DNA of 64,000 bases from Megaustenia siamemsis (Eukaryota > Mollusca > Gastropoda > Stylommatophora > Ariophantidae), in the NCBI GenBank assembly GCA_032433765.1, contig JAVIAB010000049.1, positions 18,922,406 through 18,986,405 on the forward strand. The letters run 5' to 3'. The notes beneath the pieces were generated by a model, which saw nothing but the letters and a program-made list of their open reading frames with translations, did no database searches and had not been told where the DNA came from. Shown in pieces: positions 55,632-64,000 of the stretch. Made by a program: the position numbers and the translations under genes. The stretch's first letter is position 1, and each line of letters starts with the position of its first letter.

Positions 55632-56085
55632 GTAAGTCTCTAGGTTTTTGTGTGAGTTGTTGTTGTTGACGGGTTACCACGAGTTGATACGAGCATATTT
55701 GCCCTTTGACTCATAAGATGTGGCGAGTCGTAATGGCTTTCTTGACATTCCCGGCTCTTACTGGAGGTTGGAGGTCGTCTGTACCAGGCTACGCTGGGAA
55801 ACTACTAGTCCAGCCCAGAGGTACTGCAATACTGGGTCCTCAGTCAGTAACAGCCACCACTACAGGGAACACGTCGATCCTAGCTTCTGTTAGCCAGTCT
55901 GGTTTGACACAGACTGTTACCAGGGGAGACCACGAGGAGGTAGAACTGCTAGGTCTTGGCCAGCTGATGGTGCGCCGGCCCTGCTATTGCGACCGCAGGT
56001 CACAGGCGCTTATGCTCCCCCTATGGTTTTTGTGTGAGAAAATTCGTGCAACAGGCGGAAGTTAGAGCAGGATAATTCACATACT
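55632..56085. other. Intron; unplaced GC-richer stretch 55700-56060
   Basis: An open frame of about 119 codons (55706-56065) has no recognised motif, no splice partners in phase and many W/R/C residues by chance. Possibly an unrecognised mobile-element piece. Confidence 0.4.
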
Positions 56086-57325
56086 AAGAAACATCATCAT
56101 CATATGCCATAAAGGTTGGCGTAGGCGATCATGTCCTTCCATAATCTTCTATCAACAGTGCATCATATCAATTCTGTGCTTGACTGTTTTCCATGCCATG
56201 ACACCAAACTTTCTAGTAACTTCTCTCATTGTCGTCCGCAATATCTCTTTCCCTGTATTTTGCCAGTTATAACCAAGTATTCCAACTCTCCTCTTCTTAT
56301 GATATGCCAGAATTGTTGATTGTTTCTTTCTGATGTTTTTTTATGAGCTCCCTTTTTTGTGTTGGCCTCTTTGAGAATGTCCTTAGTTATCCTTTTAGCT
56401 GTCCTGGGAACTTTCAACATTCTTCTCAGAAAACCCATCTCTGTGGCATCTTATCGTCTTTTCATTAGTTTCTATACTGTCCATTATTGGCATCCATATG
56501 TTAAGACTAGTTCTACATAACATTTTAGAACTCTTTATTTCGTTTCTTTTGTCACAAATGGATTGTATAGTATCTCCCTAATTTTTTGGAAAGCTGCTAT
56601 TCCTGAGCCATTCAGCATCTCACCTCTGTTGTACATCTAGCATCTCGCCTCTGTTGTACATCTAGCATCTCGCCTCTGTTGTACATCTAGCATCTCGCCT
56701 CTGTTGTACATCTAGCATCTCACCTCTGTTGTACATCTAGCATCTCGCCTCTGTTGTACATCTAGCATCTCACCTCTGTTGTACATCTAGCATCTCACCT
56801 CTGTTGTACATCTAGCATCTCACCTCTGTTGTACATCTACCATCTCACCTCTGTTGTACATCTAGCATCTCACCTCTGTTGTACATCTAGCATCTCACCT
56901 CTGTTGTACATCTAGCATCTCACCTCTGTTGTACATCTAGCATCTCGCCTCTGTTGTACATCTAGCATCTCACCTCTGTTGTACATCTAGCATCTCACCT
57001 CTGTTGTACATCTACCATCTCACCTCTGTTGTACATCTACCATCTCGCCTCTGTTGTACATCTACCATCTCGCCTCTGTTGTACATCTACCATCTCACCT
57101 CTGTTGTACATCTACCATCTCACCTCTGTTGTACATCTACCATCTCGCCTCTGTTGTACATCTACCATCTCGCCTCTGTTGTACATCTACCATCTCACCT
57201 CTGTTGTACATCTACCATCTCACCTCTGTTGTACATCTACCATCTCACCTCTGTTGTACATCCACCATCTCATCTCTGTTGTGCATCTACTATCTGAGGT
57301 CAACATTGTTCCCAGATATTTAAAT
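56086..57325 (-). mobile_element. LINE-A/B-type element with 25-bp array (~27 copies)
   Basis: The antisense tail ATCATCATCATATGCCATAA (56092) is followed by antisense HGKQSTELIRC, GHIIRRGELEYL, VPRTAKRI, GFLRRMLKV and KCYVELVLTYG-like sequence, then TTCCTGAGCCATTCAGCATC at 56600. The array of CATCTCACCTCTGTTGTACA (CTAGC and CTACC variants; A>G variants CATCTCGCC) fills 56625-57297. The LINE resumes at ATCTGAGGTCAACATTGTTC (57292), antisense LGTMLTSD. Confidence 0.9.
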
Positions 57326-57960
57326 TCATTTACCTGCTTTAATATTGTTCAGACATTATTATGTGTGCTACGTCATCGTAATGGCTCATCGTAAATCCCT
57401 AGACCGGCCATACTCTAATCTTACGGTCTGTTGTTTGATGTGCGACGGGGATAATCTGACGACTAACTGTGTGTTTATATGTTCGAAATTGGAGTCAACA
57501 ACGTGAACTTCTGGTATATGGTGGATAGGCGGCAGGAACCATCGCAGGCTATGCATGAAAAGTGTTCCTTGTTGCAGTTTCCTCATATTCCAAGTCCATG
57601 GGGACTGGATGGTCTCGAGGCAAGACGCCAGCCTCGGGACAAAGAAGTTGTGGGTTCAAATCTCGGCTACACCGGTTGGGATTTGTATTTATGATTTCTC
57701 TCTGCGACAACCACCGCTGGTCTCAGCAGCGAGGCCTGGCTTGAAACATCAGTTACTCATCGACGGAAAAAAACATGAGTATCTCCGAAGTCGGAGTTAT
57801 CTGCCTGTGCGGCGAGGGACCCCTGTGCACACGGCTACCAGGGAAAAATGGATTAACACGCAAAATTCAGTTCCTAGTCTCTAGGGACTTCGTCAGAGTT
57901 GAAAGCTGGCGAACGCAACAACAACAACAATATTGTTCCACTTGTCTTTATTGTGCATTG
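57326..57960 (+). mobile_element. SINE-4 candidate with a 90-bp module that recurs inverted at 58322-58412
   Basis: 57509-57598 (GATAGGCGGCAGGAACCATC ... TTTCCTCATATTCCAAGTCC) is about 80% identical to the reverse complement of 58322-58412. Directly after it, a tRNA-like head has TGGTCTCGAGGC (box-A-like) at 57609 and GTGGGTTCAAATCTCGGC (box-B-like) at 57650, then a body to 57900. Confidence 0.5.
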
Positions 57961-58200
57961 TGGTGATGTCTTTTTTCTTTGTTGCTACCATTACTTCTGT
58001 CTTTCTTGCTATTAAGGCTGGATCTTTTAGTCTTTGCTTTCCTTAACTATAATATCTAACGTTTCTTGTAACTCATTTTCACTCTTATCGATTAAGACTG
58101 TATCATCAGCATACCTGAAGTTATTGTTATTATGGTCTCCAATTGTTATTCCAGGTATGCCCCTTATGGATCTTAAAATAAAATATTTCCTTCTTTTTGC
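57961..58200 (-). mobile_element. LINE RT palm fragment (YADD box)
   Basis: The minus strand reads TIGDHNNNNFRYADDTVLID (about 58145-58085), then SENELQETLDIIV and SKKTEVMV-like codons near 57990. It is the only place in the window where the catalytic YADD of the A/B-type LINEs is preserved; other A/B copies are truncated downstream of it. Confidence 0.8.
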
Positions 58201-58469
58201 TTTCGTTCACTATAATGTAGATAATGTAGATCGTAAGCATTCGAAATATCTAAACACGATCCGGATGAAAAACACAGCTCACGGTGTGCACAGAGCACCA
58301 AACTCAGTAGCTCAGGTAGCAAGCCGGACTTGGAATATGAGGAAACTGCAAGAAGGAACATTTTTCTGATTAAGCCTCAATGGTTTCTGCCGCCTATCCG
58401 CAATATTGACCGGAAGTCCTCCTGTGTAATATAAGACGATACTCGAGGATAGTAAGATGTTGATCTGTG
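58201..58469. other. Inverted 90-bp module and unknown sequence
   Basis: 58322-58412 is the inverted partner of 57509-57598. The rest is unrecognised. Confidence 0.5.
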
Positions 58470-61400
58470 CAGTGTGTTGTGTTTCTGGTCTACACGTCGT
58501 GATATGTTTCTGGTCTACACGTCGTCATATGTTTCTGGTCTACACGTCGTCATATGTTTCTGGTCTACACGTCGTCATATGTTTCTGGTCTACACGTCGT
58601 CATATGTTTCTGGTCTACACGTCGTCAAATGTTTCTGATCTACACGTCGTCATATGTTTCTGATCTACACGTCGTCATATGTTTCTGGTCTACACGTCGT
58701 CATATGTTTCTGTCTACAAGTTGTGATATGTTTCTGGTCTACACGTCGTGATATGTTTCTGGTCTACACGTCGTGATATGTTTTTGGTCTACACGTCGTG
58801 ATGTGTCTCTGGTCTACACGTCGTGATATGTTTCTGGTCTACACGTTGTCATATGTTTCTGGTCTACATGTCGTGATATGTTTCTGGTCTACACGTCGTG
58901 ATGTGTCTCTGGTCTACACGTCGTCATATGTTTCTTGTCTACACGTCGTGATATGTTTCTTGTCTACACGTCGTGATATGTTTCTGGTCTACACGTCGTC
59001 ATATGTTTCTGGTCTACACGTCGTGATATGTTTCTTGTCTACACGTCGTGATATGTTACTGGTCTACACGTCGTGATATGTTTCTTGTCTACAAGTTGTG
59101 ATATGTTTCTGGTCTACACGTCGTCATATGTTTCTGGTCTACACGTCGTGATATGTTTCTGGTCTACACGTCGTCATATGTTTCTGGTCTACACGTCGTC
59201 ATATGTTTCTGGTCTACACGTCGTCAAATGTTTCTGATCTACACGTCGTCATATGTTTCTGATCTACACGTCGTCATATGTTTCTGATCTACACGTCGTC
59301 ATATGTTTCTTGTCTACAAGTTGTGATATGTTTCTGGTCTACACGTCGTCATATGTTTCTGGTCTACACGTCGTCATATGTTTCTTGTCTACAAGTTGTG
59401 ATATGTTTCTGGTCTACACGTCGTGATATGTTTCTGGTCTACACGTCGTGATATGTTTCTGGTCTACACGTCGTGATGTGTCTCTGGTCTACACGTCGTG
59501 ATATGTTTCTGGTCTACACGTTGTGATATGTTTCTGGTCTACATGTGGTGATATGTTTCTGGTCTACACGTCGTGATGTGTCTCTGGTCTACACGTCGTC
59601 ATATGTTTCTGGTCTACACGTCGTGATATGTTTCTTGTCTACACGTCGTGATATGTTTCTTGTCTACACGTCGTCATATGTTTCTGATCTACACGTCGTC
59701 ATATGTTTCTGGTCTACACGTCGTGATATGTTTGTTGTCTACACGTCGTCATATGTTTCTGGTCTACACGTCGTCATATGTTTCTTGTCTACAAGTTGTG
59801 ATATGTTTCTGGTCTACACGTCGTCATATGTTTCTGGTCTACACGTCGTGATATGTTTCTGGTCTACACGTCGTCATATGTTCTGGTCTACACGTCGTCA
59901 TATGTTTCTGGTCTACACGTCGTCATATGTTTCTGGTCTACACGTCGTCATATGTTTCTGGTCTACACGTCGTGATATGTTTCTTGTCTACACGTCGTCA
60001 TATGTTTCTGGTCTACACGTCGTGATATGTTTCTTGTCTACACGTCGTGATATGTTTCTGGTCTATACGTCGTGATATGTTTCTGGTCTACACGTCTTCA
60101 TATGTTTCTGGTCTACACGTCGTCATATGTTTCTGGTCTACACGTCGTGATATGTTTCTTGTCTACACGTCGAGATATGTTTCTGGTCTACACGTCGTCA
60201 TATGTTTATGATCTACACGTCGTCATATGTTTCTTGTCTACACGTCGTGATATGTTTCTGGTCTACACGTCGTCATATGTTTCTTGTCTACACGTCGTCA
60301 TATGATTCTTGTCTACACGTCGTCATATGTTTCTTGTCTACAAGTCGTGATATGTTTCTGGTCTACACGTCGTCATATGTTTCTTCTCTACACGTCGTCA
60401 TATGTTTCTTGTCTACACGTCGTCATATGTTTCTGGTCTACACGTCGTGATGTGTTTCTGGTCTACACGTCGTGATATGTTTCTAGTCTACACGTCGTGA
60501 TGTGTTTCTGGTCTACACGTCGTGATGTGTTTCTAGTCTACACGTCGTGATGTGTTTCTAGTCTACGCGTCGTGATATGTTTCTGGTCTACGCGTCGTGA
60601 TGTGTTTCTGGTCTACACGTCGTGATATGTTTCTAGTCTACACGTCGTCATATGTTTCTAGTCTACACGTCGTGATATGTTACTGGTCTACACGTCGTGA
60701 TATGTTTCTGGTCTACACGTCGTGATATGTTTCTGGTCTACACGTCGTGATGTGTTTCTGGTCTACACGTCGTGATGTGTTTCTGGTCTACACGTCGTGA
60801 TATGTTTCTGGTCTACACGTCGTGATATTTTTCTGGTCTACACGTCGTGATGTGTTTCTGGTCTACACTTCGTGATATGTTTCTGGTCTACACGTCGTGA
60901 TATGTTTCTGGTCTACACGTCGTGATATGTTTCTGGTCTACACGTCGTGATATGTTTCTGGTCTACACGTCGTGATATGCTTCTGGTCTACACGTCGTGA
61001 TATGTTTCTGGTCTACACGTCATGATGTGTTTCTGGTCTACACGTCGTGATGTGTCTCTGGTCTACACGTCGTCATATGTTTCTGGTCTACACGTCGTGA
61101 TGTGTCTCTGGTCTACACGTCGTGATGTGTTTCTGGTCTACACGTCGTGATATGTTTCTGGTCTACACGTCGTGATATGTTTCTGGTCTACACGTCGTGA
61201 TATGTTTCTGGTCTACACGTCGTGATATGTTTCTTGTCTACACGTCGTGATATGTTTCTTGTCTACACGTCGTGATATGTTTCTGGTCTACACGTCTGAT
61301 ATGTTTCTTGTCTACACGTCGTCATATGTTTCTGGTCTACACGTCGTCATATGTTTCTGGTCTACACGTCGTGGTATGTTTCTGGTCTACACGTCGTGAT

Positions 61401-62828
61401 ATGATTCTTGTCTACACGTCGTGATATGTTTCTGGTCTACACGTCGTGATATGTTTCTGGTCTACACGTCGTCATATGTTTTTGGTCTACACGTCGTCAT
61501 ATGTTTCTGGTCTACACGTCGTGATATGTTTCTGGTCTATACGTCGTCATATGTTTCTGGTCTACACGTCGTCATATGTTTCTTGTCTACACGTCGTGAT
61601 ATGTTTCTGGTCTACACGTCGTGATATGTTTCTGGTCTACACGTCGTGTTGTGTTTCTGGTCTACACGTCGTGTTGTGTTTCTGGTCTATACGTCGTGTT
61701 GTGTCTCTGGTCTATACGTCGTGATATGTTTCTGGTCTACACGTCGTGGTATGTTTCTGGTCTACACGTCGTGGTATGTTTCTGGTCTACACGTCGTGGT
61801 ATGTTTCTGGTCTACACGTCGTGGTATGTTTCTGGTCTACATGTCGTGGTATGTTTCTGGTCTACACGTCGTGGTATGTTTCTGTTCTACATGTCGTGAT
61901 GTGTTTCTGGTTTATACGTCGTGGTATGTTTCTGGTCTACATGTCGTGATGTGTTTCTGGTCTGCATGTCATGATGTGTTTCTGGTTTACACGTCGTGGT
62001 ATGTTTCTGGTCTACATGTCGTGATGTGTTTCTGGTCTGCATGTCATGATGTGTTTCTGGTCTACACGTCGTGGTATGTTTCTAGTCTACACGTCGTGGT
62101 ATGTTTCTGGTCTACACGTCGTGGTATGTTTCTGGTCTGCATGTCATGATGTGTTTCTGGTCTACATGTCATGATGTATTTCTGGTCTACATGTCATGAT
62201 GTGTTTCTAGTCTACAGGTCGTGGTATGTTTCTGGTCTACACGTCGTGGTATGTTTCTGGTCTGCATGTCATGATGTGTTTCTAGTCTACACGTCGTGGT
62301 ATGTTTCTAGTCTACACGTCGTGGTATGTTTCTAGTCTACACGTCGTGATATGTTTCTAGTCTACACGTCGTGGTATGTTTCTAGTCTACACGTCGTGGT
62401 ATGTTTCTGGTCTACACGTCGTGGTATGTTTCTAGTCTACACGTCGTTGTATGTTTCTTGTCTACATGTCATGATGTGTTTCTAGTCTACACGTCGTGGT
62501 ATGTTTCTGGTCTACACGTCGTGGTATGTTTCTAGTCTACACGTCGTGGTATGTTTCTGGTCTACACGTCGTGGTATGTTTCTGGTCTGCATGTCATGAT
62601 GTGTTTCTGGTCTACACGTCGTGGTATGTTTCTAGTCTGCATGTCATGATGTGTTTCTAGTCTACATGTCGTGGTATGTTTCTGGTCTGCATGTCATGAT
62701 GTGTTTCTAGTCTACATGTCATGATGTGTTTCTAGTCTACATGTCATGATGTGTTTCTAGTCTACATGTCGTGGTATGTTTCTGGTCTACACGTCGTGAT
62801 GTGTTTCTGGTCTACACAGTGTGATATG
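58470..62828 (+). repeat. 25-bp satellite, 4.3 kb (~174 copies)
   Basis: The main unit is TGATATGTTTCTGGTCTACA plus CGTCG. Left part (58.5-60.4 kb): CGTCATATG and CGTGATATG variants with TTGTCTACAAGTTG. Middle: CGTGATGTG. Right (61.7-62.8 kb): CGTGGTATG and ATGTCATGATG. The last unit before 62828 is the palindrome-2 type (CTACACAGTGTGATATG), so both arrays are one satellite family. Confidence 0.95.
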
Positions 62829-62829
62829 T

Positions 62830-63210
62830 TTCCTTCGCGAAATTCACTGCTTGCAAAAGGTTTTCTAACCAGAGAATCAAGGAGCAAACCCTCAAATGGA
62901 AGAAGAACAGGCAAAAAATGGCCGACCTAGAGAAACACTAAGAGAAACACTAAGAGAAACATTAAGAGAAACACTAAGAAGAACATTAAGATGGTAGACA
63001 ACAACAGTCAGCATTAACTTCCTTGCCAAGGTTGAGAAGTTCACACAGAATAGGAATGTGTGGTGAGACACACTGCAAGCCTTGTGCAAAGTCTGACACT
63101 TATAAGCAAGAAATATCGGACACAGAGTGTCTAGAATATCTACCCTGTGTGCTGTTCTTGACTCGGAGGGACAATAGACTGATAGATAGAATAGGTCTTC
63201 GTGTACCACA
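62830..63210 (+). mobile_element. LINE-E 3' end with internal 12-bp expansion
   Basis: Broken frames show GRPRETLRETLRETL (62920-62990), then VEKFTQNRNVWRDTLQ-like codons (63030). It ends CTCGGAGGGACAATAGACTG and ATAGATAGA. AGAGAAACACTA is repeated about five times where other LINE-E copies have one TETLRRT. Confidence 0.75.
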
Positions 63211-63269
63211 GATTTTGTCTTCTATACTTTTTTTTCTTCGTGTTTGGTTTTAAATCTTCTAGAACATTC

Positions 63270-63690
63270 GCCCTGGGGTAACAATCATTTTTTAGTTTGC
63301 TTGCTTGCTTACGTTCGCCCTATGACTAAAGTATTCTAGAGTATTCGTAGACTGTAGAATTCCTCTTCGTCATCCGCCCTTAAAAGGACATTAAGTGGAC
63401 GTGTCTGCGTTGTGTTGTGGTTTGCAGTATAACCGTTATATTTGCGCCTTTCGGCCCAACACATCCGAATTCAGCACGACATTTTTGAGTACCGGGTTGT
63501 CTTCCCTCTTCGATCCCGCTTCGCTTAGCAAGACTAGACAGGTTAGTCTGTTATTAAAGGCACCACGGAGAGGTGGAGCAGGGTCTGGATGGTTTTGGTT
63601 CACCGATCCTGGTGCAAGCCATCAGCTGTGGGTCGCTGATAACTTCCAGCTCTGGTGCTGGGAGGCGCGCCTTCGCCTCCCTTTTTTTGT
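63270..63690 (-). mobile_element. Dispersed repeat R, second copy, with (TTGC)n tail
   Basis: Inverted relative of 29240-29690. The tail end is GTTTGCTTGCTTGCTTACGT (63296-63315) against CCAA in the first copy. A further decayed copy lies at 20555-20625. Confidence 0.75.
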
Positions 63691-63739
63691 TTTAGAAGAG
63701 TGTATGGTGCATTGGTAGGTAGTTTGTCCAGTTTGAAAT

Positions 63740-63837
63740 AACTGTAGAGACAGAGGGTTGTGGATAAACATGATCGCCTACACCAAAGGCTTGATGATGA
63801 TGTTCTTGATGATGATGTTGATGATGATATCATATTG
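63740..63837 (+). mobile_element. LINE-A extreme 3' end
   Basis: GAGGGTTGTGGATAAACATG then ATCGCCTACACCAAAGGC and the (TGA)n tail (63790-63830); about 60 bp of LINE only. Confidence 0.65.
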
Positions 63838-64000
63838 GAAGTTGGTTTGGTAGACAACTTAAGTCAAAGTTCAACTTGGTAGTCAACTTAAGTCAAAGTA
63901 CAACTTGGTAGTCAACTTGAGTCAAGTACAACTTAGTAGACAACTTGAGTCAAGTACAACTTAGTAGTCAACTTGAGTCAAGTACAACTTAGTAGACAAC
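63838..64000 (+). repeat. ~28-bp minisatellite, runs off the window
   Basis: The unit GTAGTCAACTTAAGTCAAAG plus TACAACTT appears about 5-6 times; later units lose a few bases (GAGTCAAGTACAACTT). Confidence 0.9.

Noticed and set aside
55706..56065. 119-codon frame after exon A3
   Set aside because: No known motif, no phase-compatible splice signals with the gene, composition unlike the modules.
58457..62149. Many 60-176-codon frames (SSYVSGLHVVICFWSTRR)
   Set aside because: 25-bp satellite, open by chance in several frames.

Overview
This window is eukaryotic, non-coding-rich animal DNA. It has canonical GT-AG introns, many 5'-truncated LINE (non-LTR retrotransposon) fragments, tRNA-derived SINEs and about twenty minisatellite arrays. 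A multi-module chitin-binding (peritrophin-A/CBM14-type) gene and RTE/CR1-like plus I/jockey-like LINEs together suggest a lophotrochozoan, most likely a mollusc such as a gastropod. That is an inference from family content, not a proven assignment.

One real host gene is visible, on the + strand, as eight exons between 12.7 and 55.6 kb: 12723-12829, 23943-24060, 26369-26569, 30706-30912, 35946-36017, 40235-40447, 44779-44997 and 55410-55631. The exons encode two kinds of cysteine-rich module in strict alternation (B-A-B-linker-A-B-A). A is a textbook CBM14 module; B is a divergent relative with a Y/M-P-S-C signature. All outer exon borders are phase 1, so each module is a symmetric, shufflable exon. 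The first and last exons of the gene lie outside the window or were not recognised.

Layout. 1-0.7 kb: LINE fragment. 0.7-10.9 kb: a ~10 kb imperfect palindrome whose centre is two head-to-head arrays of a 44-bp minisatellite, with nested LINE insertions. 10.9-12.6 kb: SINE and a 25-bp array born inside a LINE. 12.7-55.6 kb: the gene, with introns filled by LINEs (families called A-H and K here), SINE-3 copies, a Tigger-like DNA transposon and arrays of 21-61 bp units, several of them touching exon edges. 49.8-53.8 kb: a second palindrome (LINE-F plus a 25-bp array, inverted). 56-58.5 kb: LINE and SINE debris. 58.5-62.8 kb: a 4.3-kb array of a 25-bp satellite related to palindrome 2. 62.8-64 kb: LINE ends, a dispersed repeat and the start of another array.

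The most unusual signals are as follows. Minisatellites have clearly arisen in situ from LINE coding sequence, at the same codons in four LINE-B-type copies for the 25-bp unit, and at two other RT segments for 52- and 39-bp units. A 33-bp array repeats the exon A1 splice donor about 80 times. Two large inverted duplications contain satellite arrays. A satellite family keeps a 9-bp dyad despite sequence change. Copy numbers and identities below are estimates by eye; no alignment or search was run.
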